Shown: positions 1 to 10,605, numbered from the stretch's first letter. The stretch: DNA of 64,000 nt from Adiantum capillus-veneris (GCA_014529385.2 CM043944.1:80814384-80878383); one strand, 5' to 3'. Numbers and translations: made by a program. The notes: generated by a model from the sequence alone, not told the origin.

Positions 1-291
1 TCAATATCCCTTCACTCCCCATCTACAGGTGGATATGACCTTAGATTTATGTGGAGAAAGGATCTTCTTAAGCTTCCTCACATAGAATTCATTAAAAGAA
101 ATAGCAATAGGCCATACAAAGCCTCTATCTGCTCTTGTATTGGCCTTCTTTACTTAATTGGATACTCTTCATCTACCCCCTCTTTGGCCTGGGAAGAGAT
201 ATCTGTACTAGTTAAAAAATACTGCCAAAATGGATTTAACCATAATCAGATCCGGAACACCATCATACAAGCCCTCATTCGACATAACTGA
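1..291 (+). CDS. Unidentified ORF, 3' end only
   Basis: Frame 1 is open from the first base of the window to a stop at 291, so the start lies outside. The visible peptide (about 96 residues) is rich in Ser, Ile and Lys. It ends with a segment containing NGFNHNQIRNTI, loosely like the linker after the reverse transcriptase of Penelope-like or other non-LTR elements, but no catalytic motif is present. I do not recognise it. The CA microsatellite starts about 110 bases after the stop. It could also be a chance open frame. Confidence 0.25.
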   Translation, partial: SISLHSPSTGGYDLRFMWRKDLLKLPHIEFIKRNSNRPYKASICSCIGLLYLIGYSSSTPSLAWEEISVLVKKYCQNGFNHNQIRNTIIQALIRHN

Positions 292-400
292 CCTGGACTA
301 TTGTTTCAAAAAGAGAGTCTCATCTCTCTCAAAAGGTAGTAGGCCCATACACAATGGGCCTACTACCGACCTATTGTGTGCGGTGCCTGGGTTAGGACGG

Positions 401-426
401 GTACACACACACACACACACACACAC

Positions 427-463
<37 letters not shown>

Positions 464-484
464 CACACACACACACACACACAC

Positions 485-549
<65 letters not shown>
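401..549. repeat. (CA)n microsatellite
   Basis: About 150 bases of almost pure CA dinucleotide, broken only by a few single-base interruptions (CAACAC). The apparent ORFs of His-Thr or Cys-Val across it are artefacts of the repeat. Confidence 0.97.
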
Positions 550-551
<2 letters not shown>

Positions 552-602
552 GTATACTGGTCATAAGTTGTATTTTTTAAGAAAAACTTCCCAAAAGGAA
601 AA

Positions 603-603
<1 letters not shown>

Positions 604-638
<35 letters not shown>
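604..638. repeat. Poly-C homopolymer tract
   Basis: About 35 consecutive C residues follow a short A-rich stretch. Such tracts are error-prone in sequencing, so the exact length is uncertain. Confidence 0.95.
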
Positions 639-815
639 ATGGTTGCATAATAAAGATGACTGGGGACTTGGCCCCTGCTTAGACCAAAGCGTGAAGTGTA
701 ATTATTTCATGGTGTAGGCGGCCCCTGTTCACTCTCGATCACCTTCCCCAAGCTATGGTGCCTACAGGCTTGCTGATGACTCTAGGAGCGTGCATGACTT
801 CCTATATATACTGAG

Positions 816-839
816 GTGAGGGCATACTCTGGCCCTCAC
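816..839. other. Short hairpin downstream of a TATA-like sequence
   Basis: GTGAGGGC at 816-823 pairs perfectly with GCCCTCAC at 832-839 around an 8-base loop. CTATATATA lies 6-15 bases upstream. This could be the start of a transcript leader, but nothing downstream is recognisable, so it may be chance. Confidence 0.3.
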
Positions 840-1610
840 TTAGCCATGGAGTATGTATTTCTTGCTACTTTTTTCGCTACTGTCCGATCTTGCCAAAATG
901 GAGCTTGCAACTCAAGTAACACAGGTACCTCACTAAGCTTCGGTTTTGTTTAAGTGGTGTTGCAATACCTTGCATGGTAAGAGAAGAATGATGTTGTCTG
1001 CGCTTTACACTGTGTATTTGTCTTAGACTTAGAAAGACAAAATTTTTTGCCTAGCATTTGAGCAAAATAATGGACTCTTTTGAAATACCTGCATGTAATT
1101 TAGGTATCGGCTCAGAAAGTAGCCGCTGCATAATCACAACTACTGTACTTGGACATTATTGTGGGCCTTGGGAGTGCTTGTGCATACAAAGAAACTGTTT
1201 TTTTTGGCCTATCTTGTTGACTTTACACCTGAGGGAATGATTTTAGCTTGGTATGGTAACTATGGGCATGATACACCCCCGCCTTCTATGGGCTGAGAGG
1301 GTATGATATAGCATCATGGCAATATAAATGGGAGGTGCTCCTGACCTTGGACTAGCTATGCCGCTTCTTTGGTAAGCTGTCGGGGTCTGTCAGCTCTTCA
1401 TACTGTGTGTGGTTGGTACCTCTTAGGCCAGTAAAAGATAATGATTGGCTGGAATGCTGTGGTATACATCGAGAGATAGGGTCTTTCTGCTCTTTTTTGA
1501 AAGGAAAAAAAATTGTGTGCAGTATGGATTTAAACTACGATATGATCTTGTAAATGGGTTTTCTTGAAAAAACCCGCTGCAAGGAATTACCGTCTGCATG
1601 CTTTACCTAA

Positions 1611-1823
1611 TCTTGGCATAACTGGTTTTTCTAAAAAAAAAGGGGTTATTCTTGACCTGTATAATAACTAAGCCACTGTTTAAATTTTGCATTACTGTGC
1701 GTTCTCACATTTCCTAGTCTCAGCATAAATGGTTCTTTTCAAAAAATGGGGGTACTCTTAGCCCTTGTAGCAACTGAGGCGCTAGGTACTCTATATCACT
1801 GTGGGTGCTCACATTCTGAGGAA
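1611..1823 (+). repeat. Diverged tandem duplication, unit about 107 bp
   Basis: TCTTGGCATAACTGG at 1611 recurs as TCTCAGCATAAATGG at 1718, and TTACTGTGCGTTCTCACA near 1692 recurs as CACTGTGGGTGCTCACA near 1798, giving a period of 106-107 bases. Each unit contains a T-run/A-run hairpin-like block. The copies are heavily diverged. Confidence 0.5.
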
Positions 1824-2919
1824 AGGATCATCATCTATATTTGAAAATAAAGCTGGATATAGCCCAACGTTTTTGGGTGTTGAAATGGTTCTCGGTTCAA
1901 ACTGTTTGTGAAGGTAAGTATATGGCAGTTTTGGCTTCAACAGAAGCTCAGAAAGGGTTGTACCTCGGATAAGGATGGAATACTGCTTCTAATGCATTGG
2001 CTGGTATTAATGAATGGCTTGTTGTCTACTTTTTGTGACTTGGAAGAACCTTCCATATGGAGGGAGTGGTAAATTGTTGAACCACAGTTTTCGGACCCAT
2101 GTTCTAGTTTATGTTGCTTTTATAGGATGGAATATGATTCATTGCACTCTATGAAGAACCAGATCGTTATATTTTTTGACAGTCTATTTCTTTTTTTGGT
2201 CGGGCTAGGCTTCTACTACTTGGCCAGCTATAAGGTTGTAACTTATAGATTACATTGGATCCCATTTGTATGATAACTACAACATCTATTCTATACCTAG
2301 GAGATAGTATCTATGCTTATTGATAAAACCTCACCAAAATAACAGTTAAATAACTCATGAAGGATATTCTCTTTGGGGAATATGCCACTCGGATTAAAAG
2401 GAAAACTCTATCACTTAGGAAAAAAGTAATAATTTAACTCATATACAAAAAGAATTTACTGTGGACCTAGCTTGTTTAAAGTTAAAAACGTTTTGTAAGA
2501 TGGACATGGATAAACTGGTATGGTCCATTGATACCTGTAAAACACATCCAAGGCTAAGTAAATTGTTGTCTTGTTTAGATGGATGCAGGTAAGGACTCTA
2601 TCTTATCTTGGATGGATTTCTTTTCTTTGGCAATCAACCTTTCTGTAATGAAATACTTACTAGCGAACGGGGAAGTTCTTTTACTACTAGTCTTACTGAA
2701 AGAGTATATCTTTCCTACAATCATTGTATCTAAATAATTCTAATACTGAGTTATTTTTGTACATATCAGTTCATTATTCCTTGGCCAGCTGTCTTTTGAA
2801 TGTAATAATTCAATTATGTCTTATTAGTTAAGATTTAAACAGCTATACACACACGGGGAGAGGAAGGAGAGCCAAGTATGCTCCTTCCCTCTCCTCACTC
2901 TCATGTTCGCTTCCCCTCT

Positions 2920-2920
2920 T

Positions 2921-2963
<43 letters not shown>

Positions 2964-2977
2964 AACTCAAAAACACA

Positions 2978-3067
<90 letters not shown>

Positions 3068-3220
3068 ACATGCATAAACAAAAAACGTACACAGACATGT
3101 ATAAACAAAGAATGCACACACACATTGAGAGAGGAAAAGAGAGAGAGACAGAGAGAGAGAGAGCACATGCATAAACAAAAAACGCACACACACATGCATA
3201 AACAAAGAATGCACACACAC

Positions 3221-3291
<71 letters not shown>

Positions 3292-3295
3292 AAAA
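2920..3295. repeat. Compound CT/TG/AG microsatellite with internal short repeats
   Basis: (CT)n at about 2920-2960, (TG)n at about 2979-3010, (AG)n at about 3010-3066 and again at about 3223-3290. Between them a short module containing CATGCATAAACAAAAAACG and ACACACACATTGAGAGAG is repeated. Ser-Leu and Arg-Glu ORFs here are repeat artefacts. Confidence 0.95.
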
Positions 3296-3302
3296 GAAGA
3301 AG

Positions 3303-3470
3303 AAGAAGAGAGTCTTAACGTCGTAGGAAACTATCCCAAGAGACCTTAAAGATCTAGTCGACGAGGAGTTGAACTCAAGACCTATTATTCATGAGGGAAA
3401 TGGCATAACCAATCTATCACACTTGGGTGATAGAAAAGTTATACCATTTTTCTCCTTTTATTGGCGTGCA
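3303..3470 (-). mobile_element. tRNA-derived SINE-like copy 1
   Basis: Read on the minus strand, the unit carries an A-box-like TGGTAGATTGGTTA and, 30-odd bases later, a B-box-like GAGTTCAACTCC, the spacing of a tRNA-type RNA polymerase III promoter. The body follows and ends near ACGTTAAGACTC, next to a GT/GA-rich simple tail. Two further copies lie immediately to the right. There is no cloverleaf good enough for a functional tRNA. Confidence 0.5.
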
Positions 3471-3486
3471 CACACACCCACACACA

Positions 3487-3660
3487 CACCCAAAAAGAAG
3501 AGAGTTTAATTTAACGTCGTAGGAAACTTCAAGAGACCTTAAAGATCTAGCCGATGAGGAGTTGAACTCAAGACCTGTTATTCAAGAGGGAAATGGCATA
3601 ACCAATCTACCACATTTGGGTGATAGAAAGGTTATACCATTTTTCTCTTTTTATTGGCAC
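3487..3660 (-). mobile_element. tRNA-derived SINE-like copy 2
   Basis: Closely similar to copy 1 over its whole length, in the same orientation, with the same A- and B-box-like motifs and separated from it only by a CACACACCCA simple stretch. The direct repetition at about 185 bases gives a small tandem array. Confidence 0.5.
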
Positions 3661-3683
3661 ACACACACCCACACACACATACG

Positions 3684-3985
3684 AGAAGAAGAGAGATTTA
3701 ACGTCGTAGGAGACTATCCCAAAAGACGTTAAAGACTAGGTTAGATGTAGACTTACGTTAGATTAGATTTAGGTTTATTTAAGTTAAATTAGATTAGATT
3801 TAGGTTTATTTTTAGCTAGATTTACGTTTGATTAGATTTAGGTTTATTAGGTGCTAGATTTAGATTTACGTTTTATTAGATTAGATTTATGTTTATTTAC
3901 GTTATTTACCTGTTATTGAAGAGGGAAATGGCATAACCAATCTACCACACTTGGGTGATAGAAAGGTTATACCATTTTCCTCTTT
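3684..3985 (-). mobile_element. SINE-like copy 3, interrupted by an AT-rich array
   Basis: The body end (3684-3735, with the ACGTCGTAGGA and GACGTTAAAGA blocks) and the A-box end (about 3905-3985, with GGCATAACCAATCTACCACAC) match copies 1 and 2. The middle, including the B box, is replaced by the TTAGATTTAGGTTTATT array. Confidence 0.45.
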
Positions 3986-4076
3986 TTATCGTTTAAGATA
4001 AGGTTAGATTTAGATTTACGTTAGATTAGATTTAGGTTTATTTAAGTTAGATTAGATTAGATTTAGGTTTATTTTG
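3746..4076 (+). repeat. TTAGATTAGATTTAGGTTTATT minisatellite
   Basis: Imperfect tandem units built from TTAGATT and TTTAGGTTTATT, in two blocks (about 3746-3905 and 3990-4076) on either side of the SINE A-box fragment. It contains TTTAGG but never the plant telomere unit TTTAGGG in tandem. Confidence 0.8.
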
Positions 4077-4079
4077 AGT

Positions 4080-4885
4080 ACACCGAAGGATTATACTGTC
4101 TACGCGTTTGAGAGTGGTGTCCCGGCCACTGCGTCAGAGATGTTGAGGAGTGACCCGAACACTGTGTCGGGATCACCTAGAGGCCTGGATGATGAGCATT
4201 CATCGGACAGGGTTGCTATAGTTCACGGGAGGGACATGCCAAAGTGATATGCCTACCTCATCAATCGTATGTCCAATGAGACGACCAATCCAGACAGGTG
4301 GTGGTAACAAAGTGACGCAGCAAGAGTTTGCATCAAGACGGGATTATCCCATCACCTGGGGAGTGGTGGCTGGGCCACCTTCAAGGAGGATTTTGTCCCA
4401 TCACCTGGGTCATGGATCGACGGGGTGGAGAGGTGAGAGTATTAAACTCTTGCATTGAAGTATTTGTATATGTAAGGCCCATTCACATCTACACAGCTAG
4501 TAGCCCCATTGGCATGTCTTTTACCCTTCAATGGAGCGAATCACCACATGTTCAATTAGGTTAGATTTAAAATAAGTTTTTATATTAGAGTCTACCTTCG
4601 AGATTACGGTAAAAATCTTAGAATTAGACGAACAGTGAAAAGATCTACTATGAAAGGATGTTAAGATTCTGTGAAATGCTACAGCTAGAGAAGAGGCAAA
4701 GGGGTTTTGTCCACTACATGTACTATCATGTAGACGTGGGTGTGTAGGTTTCTTGTACCCATAAATATAGGCATTGACCAATAAAGACAAGATTATAACC
4801 CGGTGGTTCTGATCTCCGTGCACCTCTAGACCGAGGTGTGTGGGGATTGGACATGACTAGAGAATGTGAGGTAGTTTACAATGTG
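4080..4885. other. Unassigned sequence between repeats
   Basis: Moderately GC-rich, no coding potential. A short direct repeat (CCCATCACCTGGG near 4347 and again near 4398) is present. Around 4740-4830 there is a TATA-like CATAAATATAGG followed by CAATAAAG, which could be a promoter/poly-A part of an unidentified LTR on the plus strand. I cannot find its partner. Confidence 0.4.
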
Positions 4886-4887
4886 AA

Positions 4888-4963
<76 letters not shown>

Positions 4964-5480
4964 GAGAATATTATTGTGCTTGGGAGTGCGGTGGCCCGTC
5001 GGTGGGAGGAAAACAAGAGGAGAGAGAGGGAGGGGAGAGTGAGGTCGAGGGAGGGTGGACGAGAGGGAAGAGGGAGGGTTGAGGTATGGTGGCCCGCCGG
5101 TGGAGTATGGAAGAGCGAGAGAGGTAAGAGAGAGAGAGAGGAAATAAAAAATGTGAAAGTGTGTGTGTGTATAAATCATGCATGAGAGAGAGATTGTTGA
5201 CTCTAGTTCATGCATGGCGGCCCGCCAGTGGAAGAAAGACAGGCAAGGACTTGTTTTCATGCGCCCTACGAGGTTTGGTGGAAGAGAGAGAGGGAAATAA
5301 AAGATGAAGGGAGTGTGGGGTTGGTGGCGGCAGTAATAATAAGAAAAATGCTATTTTTTGTTGTTTCTTTACCTCCGGCTCCCCGAATGGGTTGATTCAT
5401 GAGGCCTTGGTTTCAAAAACCAGCCAACTTCAGTTTCTTTGGATGGAGGGCTAGAGGGCGGTGTGGCTAAACCGGTATCA
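4888..5480 (-). repeat. Element 1 left (3') LTR, truncated
   Basis: From about 4965 to 5480 the sequence matches 13966-14472 with moderate divergence, including the three GGCCCG(C/T)C-(A/G)GTGG blocks and the terminal TGATACC on the minus strand. To the left, after a 75-bp (AG)n run, the two copies are unrelated, so this LTR lost the rest of its length within the microsatellite. Confidence 0.7.
4890..4968. repeat. (AG)n microsatellite at the LTR truncation point
   Basis: About 75 bases of pure AG. The corresponding position of the right LTR copy is a far longer, multi-block GA array (13.2-13.97 kb). Confidence 0.95.
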
Positions 5481-5498
5481 TTAGCCCTCCCCCTAAGG
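5481..5498 (-). promoter_or_regulatory. Element 1 polypurine tract
   Basis: Minus strand CCTTAGGGGGAGGGCTAA immediately precedes the LTR start TGATACC. This is the expected plus-strand primer site for an LTR element, and element 2 has a nearly identical tract (CCTGGGGGAGGGATAA). Confidence 0.75.
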
Positions 5499-5726
5499 TT
5501 AGGGAATTTAGGCCTCTAGCTCATTTGTTTGATCATTGTCGTCGGAGGTGGAGGTTGATGGTGTATCCTCATCAGGAATGTCGATAAGTGGAGTCTGATC
5601 AAATTGTAGAAGATAAGGTTTGAGCTGCCAACCATTTAATCTTGTTTTATGAAGCTTACCATCAGCTTCCATAAGCTGGTAACTTCCATTGGCATACTTC
5701 TTTCTGATGATGAAAGGACCTTCCTA

Positions 5727-6424
5727 TCAGAGTAGGATCTTCTTGTCTTTGCGTATGTCAAAGCGATTGTCATAGCGCAGCACCAACATGCCCTTCTTTA
5801 AATCTTTGTGCCGAAGATGCTGGTTGAAACTAAGCCGTATGTGCTCTGCCCGTGCCGCATAATAATTGATTACTTCTTCTCTGTCCAGCTGTAGTCTTTC
5901 CAAGTCGAGGATGTGATCTCTCAAATGCATGTTGGGCCGTTGAAGCTGGCTTGCCATCAGACTTGCTAGTTGCACCTCAATAGGTAAGATTGCCTTCTTG
6001 ACAAATACCAAATGATATGGGGTGAACTCCAAAGATGTACGGATGAGGTTCTGTAGGCCCACAAAGCTAGGAGTAGATACTTATCCCAATCTCCAGGATG
6101 ATTGTTAACCTGCTTGGTGATAATCTTACAAACCATTCCATTCACTTTCTCAGCTAGGCCATTACATTGAGGGTAATGTGGTGAAGAGTGGCTCCTTGTA
6201 ATTCCAAGTTTTTGCATTAACTCTCCTACCAAGATTGCTCTGAAACCTGGCCCTCTATCAGAGATGATTTCTAATGGTGTGCCAAACCTGCAACATATGT
6301 GCTCATAGACAAACTTAGCTACCTCTACAGCTGTGATCCTAGTTGTGGTTGTGGCTTCCTCCCATCTAGTCATACAGTCGACTCCCATGATGATGTAGAA
6401 CTTCCCTGAGTTGGCCCTAGGCAA
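5727..6424 (-). pseudogene. Element 1 integrase core and C-terminal part
   Basis: Two overlapping frames. The upstream one (5966-6424) gives the rve integrase core: GVDCMTRW (first Asp), ISDRGPGF (second Asp) and NGLAEKVNG (Glu), so the D,D-E triad is present, then an ALWAYRTS block. A frameshift near 6050 moves into the frame ending at 5727, which continues with the FTPYHLVF block and a C-terminal region containing VLRYDNRFDIRKD. Closely related to the integrase of element 2. The protein would insert the cDNA copy. The frameshift makes this copy non-functional. Confidence 0.85.
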
Positions 6425-7008
6425 TGGTCCTATGGCATCTATACCCCATTTTTCAAATGGTCCATATGAAAGGATAGGTGTCTATGGTGCCGGCCTTTTG
6501 ACACAACTTACATGTCTTACACCAATGGTGTACATCACGGTTGAGGCTAGGCCATACAAAACCTGCCTGCAAGATTTTCCTACTTGTTATATCTAGGGAA
6601 AAGTGACCACCACAAACACCATCATGAAAACTAGCAATTACCCCCGTAATTTCACTAGAGAGAGGGACCTTCCTGAGTATTTAGTCCTTACCCTTACAAT
6701 ACAAACCGTCATTGATAAGCCGATACCTTGTGGCCTTTCTGGTAAGCCATTACTTTTGTCCTTTTGTTAAATCCAGTGGACATTCCCTTGTTTCCAAAAA
6801 ATGCATGATGTCGGGTAAGGCGTCACTACCTTGAAATAGAGGGAGCTTTAGCTTTATAGACCCAAACACCACCTCCTACAGCCTTTTGCTTGCTCAACCA
6901 CCATCAGCTTCATGGTTTTGAGCCCTTGGCATGTGGTGTAGTTGAACTTCTTCAAACTTTCCCCACAATGTTTTTACACAACTTAAGTGAGTTCTCAAGC
7001 TAGGATTC
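6425..7008 (-). pseudogene. Element 1 integrase N-terminal region, decayed
   Basis: Between the integrase core and the archaeal-type RNase H no frame is open for long. The DNA around 6430-6600 is alignable by eye with the zinc-binding region of element 2 (the block upstream of CHNCQ and GPFEKWGIDAMGP), so this is the eroded integrase zinc finger and linker. Confidence 0.5.
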
Positions 7009-7278
7009 TTACATGTCCATACTCCATTTACTTGCCTTACCAAAAGTAGAGCATCCCCAAAATACGTTAAGGAATTTTATCCCTTGTGAGACACACCATT
7101 GTAACCTCTTGGTTAGTGCTTCATACTCAGTTTCATTGTTAGAATGTGATTGTAACAAATGGCCAAGAGAAAATACCTTGATACCTTTATCATCAAAGAC
7201 CACTATGCCTGCACCTGCTTTGTTGGATGCTCGCTTGTAGGCTCCATCAAAGTAGAGAGAGTGTGCTCTTTCTACCAC
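7009..7278 (-). pseudogene. Element 1 archaeal-type RNase H domain
   Basis: The 89-residue frame contains LYFDGAYKRASNKAGAGIVV and SNNETEYEAL, the first Asp and the Glu of an RVT_3-type (archaeal-like) RNase H. The later Asp block is lost by a frame change at the C-terminal end. Its position between the ordinary RNase H and the integrase is diagnostic of Tat-like elements. Confidence 0.8.
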
Positions 7279-7313
7279 CGGTGACCTTGGAAGTGATTGA
7301 ATTCTTCCCCTTT

Positions 7314-7823
7314 TTATTTCTTTACCTTCTTCTCAAAGTTTTGGTAGGTCATGAGTCCCCCCAAGATTGCCCTTGTCGTGCTTTCCACCTGTACCGTGTA
7401 GTCAAACTCTTGGAGACGAACTAGGCATTTAGTAATCCTAACAGAAACATCCATGTGTTGTACAACATAGGGAAACATCTCATCCATGGTTAAAATCACA
7501 AATTGCCTAGGCAACAAATATGACCTAAACTTTGTAGTTGCAAATCTAAGAGCTAGGACTAGGTGTTCCACATAGGTGAAACCTTTCTCTGCTGTCTGTT
7601 GTCATCATTCGACTGGAGAAGTAGATTGGCCTCATGAAAGATGTTGTTGTATCCTTCTGGAGTAGCACAGCCCCCAGGAGTCATCACCCACATTTGAGGT
7701 GACATAGAATTTCTCATCCCACTTAGTTGGTGAGATAGTTGGTAGGGTGGCTAAGACCTCCTTTACCTTGTTGTAGTGATGTTCGCTCTCCTCATCCCAA
7801 GTGAAAGTTGATCGTTGAGTGAG
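7314..7823 (-). pseudogene. Element 1 RT-associated RNase H remnant
   Basis: The frame at 7314-7571 holds ALRFATTKFRSYLLPRQFVILT and IRLQEFDYTVQVEST-like blocks typical of the C-terminal half of gypsy RNase H. Upstream (7572-7823) the N-terminal half with the first Asp is scattered over several frames. Equivalent to 30114-30600 in element 2. Confidence 0.7.
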
Positions 7824-8938
7824 CTATTGCAGTGGTAGAACAAGCTGTGATAGTAGATGTATGAATCTACTCAAGTACCTCACCTTTTGTAAAAAAGAGA
7901 CCAGTTGACACGCGGTTGTTGGTGAAGGTAGGGCTATGAGTGCGGACACCTTACTTGGATTGGAGTTGATACCTTTCGGTGAAACTTCATGCCCTAAAAG
8001 AATGACTCTACTTTCCCCAATGTGGCTCTTGTCTACATTTAATTGCCCACCTAGGCTTTGCAACCTTGCCAAACCCTCAGTTACCTTTTCTAAGTGTGAA
8101 ATACGAGGGCTATATATACAAAAATCATCAATGAACACTCTTATGGATGTTCCAAAGAATGGTTAAAAAACATATGTGACATATCTTTGGAATGTGGCAG
8201 GTGCATTTGTGAGACCAAATGGCATAACTCTGTATGCAAAACAACCCCATGGCGTAATGAAAGTGGTTTTTAGCTGATCTTCCAAGGCTATACGTATTTG
8301 AAAATACCCGGAATAACCATCACACACGGTGTAGCATTCAAAACCCGTCACTTCATTAGAATATCATCCAAGAAAGGGAGAGGAAAGTGGTCTCTCTTTG
8401 TAGCTGCATTTAGTGGTTTGTAGTCAACGAAGACCCTCCACTTACCATTCTTCTTATGCATCACTACTACGGGTGACAACCACTCTGAGTTTTCCATAGG
8501 ATAGATGAACCCTGCTTCTAGTAGCTTCCTTACCTCAGTCAGAAGTGCCTTTTCTTGTATGACCCTAGCCATCGTAGCTTTTGCACAACTGGTTTTACCC
8601 TTCAACCTACTTTCTCCTAGGCCGGGTGATTTACTTTCCTCTTTGTTGATTTGCCCTTCTGGTGACGGGTCGCCAGTTGTGCTTACCCTTTGTAGACCCT
8701 TCATGATGATACCAATCACATCGATGGAACTGTCACTTTTGTCGATGGATGTGGTCTCCTCCTCGGAAGTGGAAGACTCACTAGTGGTTTTATCTGCCGA
8801 TGTCTCTAGGTCCATTTGCTTCTGCTTGCGAGTCTTCATGTCATAGTAGATTGTCTCCCCTTTCTTACCAGTCATACATAGAAGGCCAGTGCCCCTATCC
8901 TGCTTTGCCTTCATGGCCATCAACCATGGCCTTCCCAA
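7824..8938 (-). pseudogene. Element 1 reverse transcriptase and protease-RT linker
   Basis: Three frames in series. 8348-8938 gives an acidic, Ser/Thr-rich linker followed by WLSPVVVMHKKNGKWRVFVD and the YKPLNAATKRDHFPLPF block. 8163-8351 gives CDGYSGYFQIRIALEDQLKT and VMPFGLTNAPATFQ. 7824-8138 begins MFIDDFCIYS, the polymerase active site (IDD), and continues to the KVRYLSRFIH connection. All RT motifs are present but in three frames, so the gene is dead. Confidence 0.85.
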
Positions 8939-8940
8939 GA

Positions 8941-9658
8941 TTAATGGATAGCCTCCTCCCCTTTAGTAGGCATCACAAAAACATCTACTTCTACCTGAGT
9001 GTTGAGAGCTTTTATCTTCACAGCACTTACCACAACTGCACATTTTACTTTTGCGTTGTTTGCCATCTTTGCCTTGCATAGAGAAGGCCTCTCAACCTCG
9101 AGCCCTAGCCAAAGCATCATAGCTTCACTTATCACACAAAGTTGTGCACCTCCATCAATGTCGATGTTTCCAACCCTCTTACCCTTTATGTTGACGTCAA
9201 CAATTGGAAGGATGTCATCCATGTTGCAACCCGAAATTTCTCTGGCTACCTTTGCTTTGGAGCGCCTTGTACTTACCATTTTGGACCATTGCCGCCTTAC
9301 CTTTGGTGTAAGATGTAGCAGTTGTGGCCATGTAATCTCTAGTCCTTGCTCTGCCACATCCAATGTTAGATCATAGGGCCTATAACTTTCCCCTAAATGG
9401 AAGTCGATGATGCCTATTTTCCATTGTGGCCTTGACAGCCTCTTGCTAGTCTCTCCTTTCATGCTTAGGCTCATCATCAGATTTTGTAGCTTTCTCCCTC
9501 CTAGCTCTCCTTACAGTCATAACTTCAAATGGTTCTACAAAGGTTACCTTCTCCTTACCCTTATCCCTCTCCTTTACTCTGGGTGTATCCACTACTACGG
9601 CCTTTCCTTTATCTTCTAACCTTATGATGTTTATAGGGAGATCAGGTGGTGGTGCCAA
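8941..9658 (-). pseudogene. Element 1 aspartic protease region
   Basis: The frame 8941-9477 includes RRQWSKMVSTRR, then NIDIDGGAQLCVIS, the retropepsin active-site loop with the usual Asp-Thr/Ser-Gly changed to Asp-Gly-Gly, and later DVFVMPTKGEEAIH. The preceding frame (9446-9658) is a lysine-rich, charged linker. The same RRQW...INGGAQV arrangement recurs in the plus-strand remnant at 55.7-56.2 kb, so the two belong to the same family. Confidence 0.7.
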
Positions 9659-10078
9659 TGGAAGAGGTGGAATGGGTGCTTGTGTTGGTGCATGGGGTGG
9701 ACGTAGAATTTGTGTTGGTGGGGCTAGTGCTCGGGGTGGGGGTGTTCTCTCTCTAGGGAGTGATAGTTGGTTCTTCCTACCTCCTCTATTATAATTTTGT
9801 CATGGCTTGGGACCGTAGTACATACCGTGACCATCTTCTCCATAGTTTTAGCAATGATACTCCCTGTTTTGTCGTCGTGCTCTTCCTGGGTCTGGATATC
9901 TTTCCTGATTCCTTCCTTGTTGTATCAAGTGGACAGACAAATTTTGCAGTTGGTCAGTAATGTGGGCCAACATATCTTGTCGGTCATTTCTTACCCCAGG
10001 AGGATTCGGTGGTGGTGGAGAAATGGTGGTTGTCGTGGTTGTTGGTCGACGCGATGTTCCTGCTTCTGTTGACTCGAT
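9659..10078 (-). pseudogene. Element 1 gag-protease spacer
   Basis: No long frame on the minus strand. Low-complexity, Pro- and Gly-coding sequence (GGTGG and GTGTTGGTG runs) between gag and protease. No zinc knuckle could be recognised. Confidence 0.4.
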
Positions 10079-10605
10079 TTATTTGGCTTTCATCCGAATC
10101 TTCTTGGCCTTAAGGAGAGCAATCTTGACGGCTAACTTGTACGTAGCTGGGAATCTACCCTTCACCTTCTCCTTGAGAAGCGGCCATAAGCCATGCGTGA
10201 ACCAGTCCTTTTTTAAGGAAATCAAGTGCAGCTTCCCCTCTTGCCATTGACTCAACCCACCGTTCCCACAAATCCATAAACTTGGACTCATAGGTGGCAT
10301 ATTCTAAAAGACCCTCCTGCTTCAATTCTCTCAACTTGTCCCACAGCTTCTCTGAAGTGGTACCTCCCCCAAAGCACCTCTTAAAAGCAGTTTTTAAGGG
10401 CTCCCAGTCATCCATAGTTGCTTGTGGGAGTGTCGTTGTACCAAGACCTAGCTTCTAGCTTCATGAGATGCTTAAAGATTCTAACACGGGATTCATTTTT
10501 ATCTTTGTTGCTTACTACACATGGTACTTCAAAGTCATCTAGGAAATCTATTACCAAATCCTCCCCCTTCTTTCCTTTAAATGTTGGAAATGCTACACTT
10601 GCCAT
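10079..10605 (-). pseudogene. Element 1 gag
   Basis: The frame 10408-10605 starts MASVAFPTFKGKKGEDLVID and reaches LEARSWYNDTPTSNYG. The frame 10155-10415 continues DDWEPLKTAFKRCFG and YATYESKFMDLWERW, the standard Retrotrans_gag pattern of an aromatic, W-containing helical capsid. A frameshift near 10410 splits it. Capsid protein of the virus-like particle. Confidence 0.75.

Larger units (their letters stand above)
639..2842. other. Non-coding stretch without recognisable genes
   Basis: No long ORF and no recognised protein or RNA gene. Two structures stand out: a TATA-like run (801-810) followed by a perfect 8-bp stem hairpin (816-823 with 832-839), and a diverged tandem repeat near 1.6-1.8 kb listed separately. 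The rest is AT-rich unique-looking sequence. Confidence 0.6.

Noticed and set aside
230-717. Several ORFs of His-Thr, Val-Cys or poly-Gly across 300-640
   Set aside because: They are six-frame readings of (CA)n and poly-C tracts.
2843-3349. Ser-Leu and Arg-Glu rich ORFs
   Set aside because: Microsatellite artefacts. The same applies to 12.5-14.4 kb, 25.7-25.9 kb, 31.1-31.4 kb, 39.3-39.6 kb and 49.0-49.4 kb, apart from the non-repeat portions annotated.
3366-3440. Functional tRNA gene
   Set aside because: A- and B-box-like motifs are present but there is no acceptor or anticodon stem pairing good enough for a tRNA, and the unit is tandemly repeated.
3746-4076. Interstitial telomere repeat
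   Set aside because: TTTAGG occurs but the unit is TTAGATTTAGGTTTATT, never tandem TTTAGGG.
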